A stretch of DNA of 64,000 nucleotides. Source: Phycisphaerales bacterium UBA5793. Lineage in GTDB: Bacteria; Planctomycetota; Phycisphaerae; Phycisphaerales; UBA5793. The notes under the pieces are model-generated. The model saw only the letters and a program-made list of their open reading frames with translations, was not told the DNA's origin and made no database searches. The position numbers and the translations under genes were made by a program. The DNA lies in assembly GCA_002418285.1 (NCBI GenBank), contig DIDT01000066.1, positions 124,001-188,000 on the forward strand, read 5' to 3'. This document shows, one piece after another, positions 9,225 to 17,807 of this stretch (positions are counted from its first letter, which is position 1; the number at the start of each line of letters is the position of its first letter).

Positions 9225-11054
9225 CTAGTTCGTCCCGGCGAGGCGGCGGACGGTCATGTCAAAGGAACGGCCGTTGGGCCCGAGCATGGCGCGGTGGATG
9301 GCGTAAACCACCGCCGCGTAGGCCGCGGTGGCGATAATCGATCCAACAACGAGCGCGATGCGGGCGCTGGAAATGTCGTCAGCGATGGCATCCCTCATGC
9401 CGACCTCCGGATAAACGATGCTGAGAATCGCTGACGCGGGAGAAAGCGATGAGAACACCGGCCCGATGACGCTGACATTCTTACCCGCCTGCATGGTGCA
9501 GAGACTGAGCATGCCCACGACGGCCACAATCACGCCGACAGCCGCGATGACCGATCCGATCGTCCCGCGACTCTTGAGACTCCAACTCAGCCCAACCATG
9601 ACGCAAAACGCAATGAAGGGAACAAGAGTAAAGGGCAACAACAGCGCCCCTTCGGGAAGGATGAACGGAACGCTGCGTGTCATCGTGTTCGCCGATACGC
9701 TCATTGTCACACCGCCGGTCGCCCCCAGCCCGTTGACAAGCACGTAGATCGCAAAGATGAACAGCGTGCCGATCGGCACGGCCATCATGGGAACCATGAA
9801 ACTCACGATGCCGCGCAGCTTGCCGCTCACGTAGTACGCGGGCGTAATGGGCGTGGTCAGGAGGATGTCGAGGGTACCGTCTTCGCGTTCGCGGCTGATT
9901 GCAGTGGCCGAGACGTTGATCGCAGTCAGCGTAATGATGGCGACTTCGGTGGAGATGATGGTGAGCGCCGCCTGGCGGAGGGAGGCCAGGCTCATCTGTC
10001 CGAAGTGGTAGAAGCAGATGGCCCCGATGGCGATGACGAGCCCTAGCGCGATGAAACCGTAGCGGGCGATGATGGTCCCCACCGTGTTGCGCTTACCCGA
10101 TGCTTCGCGCCAGGCGATGGGATTCTGCCAGACTTCGCGGACCCCGGCAATGCGAGCGCGACGAGAACCAAATCGCAGGAGCCGCTTCACCCACGACGTG
10201 CCGCCTTGGCGCGCTCCAATGACCCGCAGAAAAATCGTGGACCATCCAATGAGCGCCAGGCTCACCAAGCCGCATAACCAGCAATACGTCGCCACCGGAG
10301 CACCGAACCAGGCGCGGTACATCCACGAGTGACCAATCAGATCCGCCGCGGCGAATGGGTGGTAGTTTTCACTATCGAGCAGTACCTGTTGCGCAAGGAA
10401 CGGGTTGAGCGGCGTGACCCACGTCGTCTCCCCTGCCCCGCGAAACGACAGGTCGAGCGACCATGTCACTCCAATGTAGATCACGACGGTGATGTAGAAG
10501 AGGAACACCGCCCGCCGACCCGCCTGCCGGCTCACGCTCAGCGCGATCGCGATCGAACCCACGAGAATCGCCGCCGCGGCGCCAATCGCGTATGACAGAA
10601 AGATGGACTTGCCCGGCACACCGCCAAAGTACTGCGTCACGGCAAAGAGCGGCAGGCTGCTCACCAGCATGGCGAGAATAAAGAACAGCCGACCGAACAG
10701 ATTACCCAGCACAATCTGGAGAGAATTGAGCGGCGTGGTCAGCAGGATGTCCCACGTGCGCGGGTTGGCCTCCTGGGCAATTGCTCCGGCCATGAACACC
10801 GGCGCGAGCAGGCAGATCATACCCAGTTGGAGGTACGCCACGAACTGAAACGCCGTCGCCCCGGCCGAGGCCATTTCACGCAGCGACACCCCCTGCTGCC
10901 CGAGCAGCGCCGCCAGCAACGTGACCGTGATGGCCGCGAGGTAGCCCGATCGGATGAACAGGTGCCGCGTGCGCTTAGAACCGTTGGAGACCAGACGCAC
11001 TCCAATCGGATTGGTGATGATGAGGCGAAGGAACCAGTTGAGTATGGCCGGCAT
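9225..11054 (-). CDS. ABC-2 type transporter permease with internal duplication
   Basis: 609 aa from the ATG at 11054 (MPAILNWFLRLII). The protein has about twelve membrane segments in two similar halves; each half has the ABC-2 permease hallmark around EANPRTWDILLTTPLNSLQ in the first and EREDGTLDILLTTPITPAY in the second. It lacks an ATPase domain, so a separate ATP-binding protein is needed and is not adjacent. An upstream in-frame codon at 11099 is possible but a TACACT hexamer lies 7 bp before 11054. Substrate unknown; homologues are often annotated as Gld/NatB-like exporters. Confidence 0.82.
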   Translation of the reverse strand: MPAILNWFLRLIITNPIGVRLVSNGSKRTRHLFIRSGYLAAITVTLLAALLGQQGVSLREMASAGATAFQFVAYLQLGMICLLAPVFMAGAIAQEANPRTWDILLTTPLNSLQIVLGNLFGRLFFILAMLVSSLPLFAVTQYFGGVPGKSIFLSYAIGAAAAILVGSIAIALSVSRQAGRRAVFLFYITVVIYIGVTWSLDLSFRGAGETTWVTPLNPFLAQQVLLDSENYHPFAAADLIGHSWMYRAWFGAPVATYCWLCGLVSLALIGWSTIFLRVIGARQGGTSWVKRLLRFGSRRARIAGVREVWQNPIAWREASGKRNTVGTIIARYGFIALGLVIAIGAICFYHFGQMSLASLRQAALTIISTEVAIITLTAINVSATAISREREDGTLDILLTTPITPAYYVSGKLRGIVSFMVPMMAVPIGTLFIFAIYVLVNGLGATGGVTMSVSANTMTRSVPFILPEGALLLPFTLVPFIAFCVMVGLSWSLKSRGTIGSVIAAVGVIVAVVGMLSLCTMQAGKNVSVIGPVFSSLSPASAILSIVYPEVGMRDAIADDISSARIALVVGSIIATAAYAAVVYAIHRAMLGPNGRSFDMTVRRLAGTN

Positions 11055-11061
11055 GCGGTCA

Positions 11062-11067
11062 AGTGTA
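11062..11067 (-). promoter_or_regulatory. -10-like hexamer TACACT before the ABC-2 permease
   Basis: TACACT lies 7 bp upstream of the ATG at 11054; there is no ribosome binding site. It supports the shorter start and a leaderless transcript. Confidence 0.45.
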
Positions 11068-11104
11068 GCCGGGGCCGCGAAAGCCGATCCGAAGACCATA
11101 CGTC

Positions 11105-11141
11105 AAAAAAACCAGTACCCAGGCGGCGCGTGCCTGGGTAC
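11105..11141 (-). terminator. Rho-independent terminator of the secreted-protein gene
   Basis: Perfect 10-bp stem (11115-11124 with 11132-11141), 7-nt loop, followed on the minus strand by a run of seven T (complement of 11105-11111). It lies about 50 bp after the stop codon of the gene at 11190-12263. Confidence 0.88.
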
Positions 11142-11189
11142 CGGTCGGTTCGTCTGACAAACGATTCAACGTTGATCGATCAACGCTGA

Positions 11190-12263
11190 TTACGGAATCC
11201 GAGCAACATTACTCGTGTTGCATGTGCCGGATTCAACAAGTTGCAGGTAGTGACCGCACGCAGCCGTACCGGCCCGTCCATTGACCGAGCCTGAACCACC
11301 ACCGGTTCCGATGATGTTCACGAGGCGTACACTGCCGGAGATGCCCAACTGGGTTCCCTGGCACACGCCGTTGGGAATAGTCGTCTGGCCCTGGTTGTTG
11401 CCGAACACAATACCCTGCTGACGGCTGGGGGTCGCGCCGTCCCACCGGACGGTCACGGTACCCGGGCACTGGCCGCTCACCGAGCAGAGATAGCCGCCTT
11501 CCAATTCCGGAATCAAGTAACCACGCCAGGTCGCGTTGAGACCATCGCAGACCCAGACCATGCCGTTGCCCCACCCGAAACTGAAGTGTGAGTCAAATGA
11601 CGATCCAGCGCCGTTGAGCACGGTATTGCCGACGCGGGTGCCGGAGCCATCCCATGCAGAGAGATTGCCATTGGAGTAGGTGAGGTAGTAGCCTCCGGCG
11701 CAGACGACACCTCGGTTGTTGGGATAGGAGCCTTCACTGAACATTGAGCCGTAACCGGAGAGTGAAACTGTACCCGCACTGTTACCCGACAGGTCCCAGC
11801 GGGAGATCGTGCCGTTGCTGTGAGCCACGTATTCGTCCCCGGTTGAGTTGAATACGACGTTCGACTGTGAGTCGGGTATGCCACCCGCGAGCGATACATG
11901 TGTTGTGAACACACCGGGGCTCGTCATTCGCACGATGTCGCCGCTGGCAAAACCGCGGCCATACACCTGGGAGCCCGTGCCGCCAACAGTGAAGATGGCG
12001 CGGAAGTCGATGCCGGGCTCATAGGAGGCCACCCAGCTGCCGCCACCATCGAACTCAGCCAGGCGAATCCCTCCCGGGCTCCCTCCACCACAGGTCCAGT
12101 AGTGATTCCCGTCGAACGTGATCCCCATGGGATGCTGCAGCAGCTGCCCCGGGCCCCCATCAAACGACGTCGTCTGGTTGTACGACGGCTGGAAGATCCC
12201 CTGGCCGAACGCACTCGACGCGGTCAGCGCCGCCAGTGTAACAAACACCTGTCCACATTTCAT
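11190..12263 (-). CDS. Secreted Gly/Ser-rich protein, unknown function
   Basis: 357 aa with a typical signal peptide (MKCGQVFVTLAALTASSAFG, cleavage near residue 20). The mature part is rich in Gly, Ser, Thr, Asn and aromatic residues and contains loosely repeated segments of the kind seen in beta-propeller or beta-sandwich surface proteins (GITFDGNHYWTCGGG, GIVRLAEFDGGG-like, NLSAWDGSGTRVG, GMVWVCDGLNATW). The C-terminal third holds six Cys. No PEP-CTERM sorting signal is present. A ribosome binding site (GAGAGGAAGG) precedes the ATG and a strong terminator follows. It is an isolated single gene; function not recognised. Confidence 0.7.
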   Translation of the reverse strand: MKCGQVFVTLAALTASSAFGQGIFQPSYNQTTSFDGGPGQLLQHPMGITFDGNHYWTCGGGSPGGIRLAEFDGGGSWVASYEPGIDFRAIFTVGGTGSQVYGRGFASGDIVRMTSPGVFTTHVSLAGGIPDSQSNVVFNSTGDEYVAHSNGTISRWDLSGNSAGTVSLSGYGSMFSEGSYPNNRGVVCAGGYYLTYSNGNLSAWDGSGTRVGNTVLNGAGSSFDSHFSFGWGNGMVWVCDGLNATWRGYLIPELEGGYLCSVSGQCPGTVTVRWDGATPSRQQGIVFGNNQGQTTIPNGVCQGTQLGISGSVRLVNIIGTGGGSGSVNGRAGTAACGHYLQLVESGTCNTSNVARIP

Positions 12264-12498
12264 CTCAACCTTCCTCTCTCCGGGCTAGCCGGAATCCACA
12301 ATGCCCTTGGGCGTCAAGCCACGACGCCCTCATCCGATTACTCTAACCAACAGCCACCCCTGAACGCAAGGGTTTTCGCTGAAATTCAGGAAAAATGCCG
12401 CGTATCTCCAGACATGATGGCGCTACCCCATTTATCGCACACCCGAGCAACGCAGGAAATGATCGGTTAGTCGGCCCGGAACTCGAGCACGATGTTGC

Positions 12499-13413
12499 TC
12501 AGTTTGCCACCGGAAAGACGGCCGCCAGTCTTGCCAGACGCTCGTTTGAAGCCGACGCGTGCTTACGAATGGCGTCAAGATCCATCGCGTCGATCGGAAA
12601 GCGATTCTGTCGCCGGTAGTACTCCACCGGGTCTGCTCCGGTTGGCTTGATGTTGATGCGGTATCGCCAGCCATCGAACACCTCATAAACCGGAAAGAGC
12701 CCGCTGCTCACGGCCAGGCGCACCAGTTCAATCGATTCAGCCGGCTCCGACTTCCAACCTGTCGGGCAGGGCGAGTGGATCAGGAAGAAGCGAAAGCCGT
12801 TCATGTGCAATCCCGTGTCCAGCTTTCGCAAGAAATCTTCCGGATGTGCAGCGGAGAGCGTGGCGGCATAGGGGATTCGATGAGCCGCCATAATGGCCAT
12901 GATGTCTTTCTTGCTTTCGATCTTGCCCGATGGCGTCGTCGTCGTCTTGGCGCCAACCGGCGTGGCCGAACTCCGCTGACCTCCCGTGTTGCCGTAAATC
13001 TCGTTGTCGTAGCAGATATAGATGAAGTTCTCGTTGCGCTCGGCGGCGGCGCTGAGCGTGGCCATTCCGATGTCGTAGGTACCCCCGTCACCAGCCCAGC
13101 AAATGACCTGCTGTGGCTCATTGTTCAGATCACGCACCGCAGCCACGCCGGAGGCAAAGGCCGGGCTTGCCGCAAAGGTCGAAGCCAGCACCGGCACGCT
13201 ATAGCCGGTCGTGGGATACCCGCCCGCCGTCACGATTCCGCAGCACGCAGGGATGACCAGTTCGCACCTCTGACCGGCTTTTGCCAGCGCGCGACTCAGC
13301 AGGTTGAGCCCCACACTCATGCCACATCCGCCGCAGTTGGTGTTGCCCGGTCGAATGAGACACTCTTCACTGCAGGCAATCGGGGATTTTTCAAGTTCGA
13401 TCGAGGTGGTCAT
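12499..13413 (-). CDS. porB: 2-oxoacid (pyruvate):ferredoxin oxidoreductase, beta subunit
   Basis: 304 aa. Thiamine diphosphate-binding subunit: CGGCGMSVGLNLLSRAL near the N-terminus supplies Fe-S cysteines, and GDGGTYDIGMATLSAAAER with NEIYGNTGGQRS forms the TPP/Mg site (GDG...N). Family members catalyse CoA-dependent oxidation of pyruvate or another 2-oxoacid to acyl-CoA with reduction of ferredoxin. The ATG at 13413 overlaps the porA stop by 4 bp (ATGA), so the two are translationally coupled. An upstream in-frame start at 13512 would lie inside porA and is rejected. The exact 2-oxoacid is not certain. Confidence 0.9.
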   Translation of the reverse strand: MTTSIELEKSPIACSEECLIRPGNTNCGGCGMSVGLNLLSRALAKAGQRCELVIPACCGIVTAGGYPTTGYSVPVLASTFAASPAFASGVAAVRDLNNEPQQVICWAGDGGTYDIGMATLSAAAERNENFIYICYDNEIYGNTGGQRSSATPVGAKTTTTPSGKIESKKDIMAIMAAHRIPYAATLSAAHPEDFLRKLDTGLHMNGFRFFLIHSPCPTGWKSEPAESIELVRLAVSSGLFPVYEVFDGWRYRINIKPTGADPVEYYRRQNRFPIDAMDLDAIRKHASASNERLARLAAVFPVAN

Positions 13414-14585
13414 TTGTCGATCCCCTTCCACACCGGTTTGCCGGCGCTGCGCCGCGCGAGAAGGTCGTCGATCACTTCGTTGATCATCGCCGGCGTGACG
13501 TCGCCGCCACAAACGCCCGTGAGGTAATTCTGCACCATCGCCCCATCGCGCGGACCCTGCAACGTGGCGCGCAGATCATGCCACCACACGCCGCCCAGAC
13601 CGGCGGCATAGTCGCGATCAAGCACTCCGAACTTTCTGACATGCGGACAGGCGTCGAGCAGCCTGTCTCCCGGAAAGGGCCGGAACATCTTCATCTTGAC
13701 CATGCCGATCTTCTCGCCCGCGGCTCTTCGCCCGCGCACGACCTCAAGCGCCGTGGAAGCAATGGTGCCCGAAGTGACGAGCACCGACTCAGCATCCTCT
13801 GTCTCAAACGTGCTCACTGCAGCCCCGGGGTCCCGACCGAAGATCTGTTTGAACGAGGCGCGATGCTCTTCATACACCGCGGGCACGCGCTCCATGGCTT
13901 CATCCACCTCGATTCGCTGCGACATCGTCTCGCGCGGCCAGGTCAGACCACCAACCGTCGTCGGACGATTGAGATTCAGCTCGTGCGGCAACGAGAGCGG
14001 CGGCAGGTACCGATCGACCAGTTCCTGCTCGGGCAATTCCGTTTCCATCTGCGTGTGCGACAGAATGAACGCATCCATGACGACCATCACGGGCAGGAGG
14101 ATGCGCCGATCTTCGGCGAGCCGAAACGCCAGCAGCGTCGAATCCAGCACTTCCTGGTTCGTCTCACAGTACAACTGGATCCACGGGAAGTCGCGCAGGT
14201 AGAGCGTGTCGCCCTGGTCGGCCCAAATATTCCACGGTGGACCCAGCGTGCGATTTACGGCCGCGAGCACGATCGGAAGCCGATAGAACCCCGCGACCAT
14301 GATGTTCTCGGTCATGTAGGCCAGCCCGTTGGACGAACTGGCGGTAAAGGCTCGGGCGCCGGCCATCGAGGCGCCGATGGAAACCCCCATCGCGCTGTGT
14401 TCGCTTTCAACGGCAATCACGCGACCCTTGCTGAATGGATACTTGGCGACGAATTCGACAATCTCCGTCTGCGGCGTGATGGGATAGATGCCACACGCCG
14501 CCCCCCGTGCGCCGCGATTCGCTTCGCCGGCGACGCTCAGGGCATACCCGGCTGCGTGGTTGCCGGTGACGAGTTCCAGGGTCAT
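13410..14585 (-). CDS. porA: 2-oxoacid (pyruvate):ferredoxin oxidoreductase, alpha subunit
   Basis: 391 aa, normal length for separate alpha subunits. It has the pyrimidine-binding domain (YPITPQTEIVEFVA, VESEHSAMGVSIGASMAGARAFTASSSNGLAYM), a middle domain, and the C-terminal transketolase-like domain (ESVLVTSGTIASTALEVV, FRPFPGDRL). It pairs with the porB product. It starts 32 bp after the porG-like fusion gene and ends overlapping porB, giving the order gamma/fusion-alpha-beta in one operon. Substrate is assigned as pyruvate by closest family resemblance only; 2-ketoisovalerate type cannot be excluded. Confidence 0.9.
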   Translation of the reverse strand: MTLELVTGNHAAGYALSVAGEANRGARGAACGIYPITPQTEIVEFVAKYPFSKGRVIAVESEHSAMGVSIGASMAGARAFTASSSNGLAYMTENIMVAGFYRLPIVLAAVNRTLGPPWNIWADQGDTLYLRDFPWIQLYCETNQEVLDSTLLAFRLAEDRRILLPVMVVMDAFILSHTQMETELPEQELVDRYLPPLSLPHELNLNRPTTVGGLTWPRETMSQRIEVDEAMERVPAVYEEHRASFKQIFGRDPGAAVSTFETEDAESVLVTSGTIASTALEVVRGRRAAGEKIGMVKMKMFRPFPGDRLLDACPHVRKFGVLDRDYAAGLGGVWWHDLRATLQGPRDGAMVQNYLTGVCGGDVTPAMINEVIDDLLARRSAGKPVWKGIDK

Positions 14586-14617
14586 GAATCACTCCTTGCA
14601 AAGCGGACCATCCCGCT

Positions 14618-16828
14618 TTAGAGTCGCGTCATGAAGACAACGTTCCTCGGACATTCGGCGGCGCACACGCCGCACCCCTTGCAGTACTCGTAGTCGAAGA
14701 TGAACTCACGGCCGATTCGCTTGAGTACGCCCTCCGGGCAGTACGTCACGCATCGATCGCACTCATTGCACACGCCGCAACTCAGGCAGCGCTCCGCCTC
14801 GCTCGGGTCCGCGATCCCTGCGTGAACCTCTCGATAGTCCAAACGTCGTTCTTCGGCTGGTCGCGACATCCCGTGATGCGATGGCGCGGATTCGAACAGA
14901 TGCATCTTCAACGAGCCGGCACGAATAACGTCGTCCGCCGCCGGAACCAGTCCAGGCAGTTCTTCACCTGCGAAAACGTAGTGGATGCTCAGCGCCGCGC
15001 GCCGACCGCTACCAATCGCTGCCGCCACCGTGCCATCGTTGGATGCCAGATCGCCAATCGCGTAGACCGGCGTCTCAAGCAATCCCAGAACATCGGCTCC
15101 GTCGCGCACTTCACTTCCCTCGGGGAATACCGACAGATCCGCCGACTGGCCCAGCGCGAGCAGCACGCGATCGCATTCAATGGGGAAGTCCGATCCCTCG
15201 ACCTCGACCGGTCGCCGCCGACCTGAGTCATCCGGCTCACCGAGCTGCATGCGCCGGCAGATCATCGTGAGTCGTTCGTCGCCGTTGCGTGGCTCGATGC
15301 GGATCGGCAAGGTCAGGTAGTCGCAGGCGATACCCTCTTCGATCGCTTCCTCGATTTCTTCGGCGATGGCAGGCATCTCTTCGCGCGTGCGGCGATACAC
15401 GATGCGCACACTTCGCGCCCCGAGGCGGAGAGCCGAGCGCGCGGCATCGAATGCGGTGTTGCCACCGCCGACCACGATAACATCTTCATCGTCCACACGA
15501 ATGACTTCGCGATTGGCGCGATCGAGGAAGTCGATGCCCTGCATGATCGACTCGCCGTTGCCTCCACCGCCCAGATCAAGACTGCGCAGTTCCTGCAACC
15601 CTGTGGCGACGAGCACGGCGTCAAACTCGAGTGTGAGTCGATACAGGTCGCGCCGTTCGATGCGCGTGTCCAGTCGCACGTCCACACCGAGATGTAGAAT
15701 CCGGCCGATCTCACGATCGAGGACTTCGCGCGGCAGGCGATAGGGTGGAATGCCGGTTCGAAGCAGTCCCCCGAGGCTCGATCCACCCTCAATCACTGTT
15801 ACCCGGTATCCAAACCGGGCGAGGTGGTAGGCTGCCGCCAGACCAGCCGGGCCCGAGCCGACGACGGCGATGCGCTGTTCGCGCGTCGCGAGCGGCTTCA
15901 CTTCTGCCCGGCCGCGATCGCCGGCGTAGCGCTCCAAATCGCGCACATTAACCGCTTCGTCAAGACTGAGTCGGTTGCACGATTCCATGCACGGCGCCGG
16001 GCACACACGCCCACACACCGAGGGAAACGGCGTGGTGCGCAACAGGGTCTCAAGCGCCAAATCAGTTTCCTTGCGAGCCAGCGCCTGCAGAAACCCTTGT
16101 ACGTCATTACCGGCGGGACACACATGATTGCATGGCGGCGTCCACTCCTTACGGTGCGGCTGCTGAGTTGCCCATTGCCCGGTTCGGATCACCGGTCGCT
16201 CGGCTCCGCCACCATCAACGATGCCGGGAACGCGCTGCGTCGGCGTCACTGGATGAGTCACTCTTGCGCCGTGCCGATCAACATCGTCGACAATAATCAC
16301 GCGCTCGTATGCCTCGGATGCCGCGTCAAAGTTCTTCCCGCGGAATCCCAGGTGTTCGAGCGCCTCATGCACGCTCTCAGGCTCAAATCCGAGAACACGC
16401 GCCACCGCGCCGGCCAGCGCGGTATTCACGATCGGCACGCTACGCGTGCCAAGCTCATTTCGGCGCGCAATGGAGGTTGCGTCAACGGTCGCAATGCGGT
16501 AGCCGGGGAATTGCTCGGCAAATTCATACGGAAAGCGCGGATCGTTGATCAGAATCCAGCCGTTCGGCTTAAGTCCGCTCGTGATCGCCGGGCCGACAAG
16601 CGTGGCGTCGAGCACGATCACGTGGTCGGGTTCGTAGATGAGATTTCGATTGGTGATGGGCTGAGCGTCGAAACGGCAGAACGCCTGCAGCGGCGCGCCG
16701 GATCGCTCAGCGGCATAGAGGCCGAACGCCTGCACCGAGAACCCGTGAAGGTATCGCGTCGTCGCGATGATCTTGGCCAGCGTCACGCCGCCTTGACCGC
16801 CCCGGCCGTGAATTCGAATCTCAATCAT
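14618..16828 (-). CDS. Fusion: 2-oxoacid oxidoreductase gamma subunit + GltD-like NAD(P)H flavoprotein + two-cluster ferredoxin
   Basis: 736 aa. Residues about 1-190 are the gamma domain (GRGGQGGVTLAKIIATTRYL, YAAERSGAP). Residues about 215-310 hold the Fe-S domain found at the front of glutamate synthase small subunits (CNHVCPAGNDVQGF, CGRVCPAPCMESCNR). Residues about 320-640 are the FAD/NAD(P) Rossmann pair (VVGSGPAGLAAAYHL, VVGGGNTAFDAA, YAIGDLAS). The last ~60 residues bind two [4Fe-4S] clusters (CLSCGVCNECDRCVTYCP, CKGCGVCAAECP). The chain thus links the oxidoreductase directly to NAD(P)H. The ATG at 16828 follows a GGGAGG site. It is first in the operon, before porA and porB. Confidence 0.88.
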   Translation of the reverse strand: MIEIRIHGRGGQGGVTLAKIIATTRYLHGFSVQAFGLYAAERSGAPLQAFCRFDAQPITNRNLIYEPDHVIVLDATLVGPAITSGLKPNGWILINDPRFPYEFAEQFPGYRIATVDATSIARRNELGTRSVPIVNTALAGAVARVLGFEPESVHEALEHLGFRGKNFDAASEAYERVIIVDDVDRHGARVTHPVTPTQRVPGIVDGGGAERPVIRTGQWATQQPHRKEWTPPCNHVCPAGNDVQGFLQALARKETDLALETLLRTTPFPSVCGRVCPAPCMESCNRLSLDEAVNVRDLERYAGDRGRAEVKPLATREQRIAVVGSGPAGLAAAYHLARFGYRVTVIEGGSSLGGLLRTGIPPYRLPREVLDREIGRILHLGVDVRLDTRIERRDLYRLTLEFDAVLVATGLQELRSLDLGGGGNGESIMQGIDFLDRANREVIRVDDEDVIVVGGGNTAFDAARSALRLGARSVRIVYRRTREEMPAIAEEIEEAIEEGIACDYLTLPIRIEPRNGDERLTMICRRMQLGEPDDSGRRRPVEVEGSDFPIECDRVLLALGQSADLSVFPEGSEVRDGADVLGLLETPVYAIGDLASNDGTVAAAIGSGRRAALSIHYVFAGEELPGLVPAADDVIRAGSLKMHLFESAPSHHGMSRPAEERRLDYREVHAGIADPSEAERCLSCGVCNECDRCVTYCPEGVLKRIGREFIFDYEYCKGCGVCAAECPRNVVFMTRL

Positions 16829-17059
16829 CGACAACCTCCCGGGCGCTTCATGTCAGAAACACGAACCCCGAGGTCACAGCGGCCGATGAAAACCTCCCCA
16901 CAAATGTCGCGGCCCGCCGATCCGGGCGATCAGTCCCTGATCCTTCTGATTATCGAGTCTCCGGCATGGAAGACATACAAGGCGAAATTCCCGAAAGCAC
17001 AGCAACCGGCTTCAGGACTTCGCTGCAGCAGGTCGCCGGTGATTCTCACTCACTCAGGT

Positions 17060-17560
17060 TCAGCCGAGCGCCGGACCCAGGCCAAATGCAGGGCGCGCCG
17101 CTGAGATCTGCCCGCCGCGGTACCCCTCATGCCATGCGGCAAAGAACGCCACATCGCGCATCGTCGGGGCGTACATCTGCCACTTCTCGGGTGTCGGCGT
17201 GTTCAACTGCTCCTCGCTCATGCCTTCGAACCACTTCATCACCGCTTCGCGCCGCTCGTCGAACGCCTTCTTCACTTCGGCAAAGGGCGGATACTTGGAA
17301 GCGTCGCTCGTCGGCGTGCCGCCGAACATCTTGTGGAACGTCTCCGGTAAAGCGAATGCTCTGCCGCCGAATTCCCTGAGGAAGAAATCATCCGTGCACG
17401 CCAGGTGCCCGACCACGTACATGGCGTGGTTTCGGCCCGAACCCGGCTGAGCGCACAGCTTGTCCTCAGGAATGTCCTTGATCAGCAGTTCGGTCGCACC
17501 CCGCGCGAACCGGAGTTGATGCAGATGATTGGCCGCAGTCGGCGCCGTGGGCGTGGACAT
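17060..17560 (-). CDS. DinB-like four-helix protein
   Basis: 166 aa from the ATG at 17560, which has a GGGAG site. The protein is mostly alpha-helical and has the DinB/YfiT pattern: a first His in MYVVGHLACTDDFFLREF and a later pair in FAAWHEGYRGGQI, which normally bind a divalent metal. Members of this superfamily include thiol transferases (bacillithiol, mycothiol) and uncharacterised damage-related proteins. The activity here is unknown. It is a single gene upstream of tRNA-Cys on the same strand. Confidence 0.72.
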   Translation of the reverse strand: MSTPTAPTAANHLHQLRFARGATELLIKDIPEDKLCAQPGSGRNHAMYVVGHLACTDDFFLREFGGRAFALPETFHKMFGGTPTSDASKYPPFAEVKKAFDERREAVMKWFEGMSEEQLNTPTPEKWQMYAPTMRDVAFFAAWHEGYRGGQISAARPAFGLGPALG

Positions 17561-17633
17561 CGTTCTCTCCCGTGTTGGTGAGGCGCGGATCATCTCGCCA
17601 CAGCGAGCGACCTGCAGTGGTGTGCCGATTCAA

Positions 17634-17707
17634 AGGCCGGAGCGGGATTCGAACCCGCGAATAACGAATTTGCAATCCGTCCCCTTGGACCGCTTGGGTA
17701 TCCGGCC
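17634..17707 (-). tRNA. tRNA-Cys (GCA)
   Basis: 74 nt. Acceptor stem GGCCGGA/TCCGGCC, anticodon stem ACGGA/TTCGT around loop TTGCAAA giving anticodon GCA, T arm GCGGG-TTCGAAT-CCCGC, and discriminator U73 as expected for tRNA-Cys. CCA is not encoded. Confidence 0.95.
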
Positions 17708-17807
17708 GGTCGATTTCAAGGGTAGTCGGCACAGGCGAAAATGACAACGTTCCGGTTTCATCGCGGCTCGAGGCACCCGCATCCGGACCGGCCGTACTGC
17801 GACGCAT

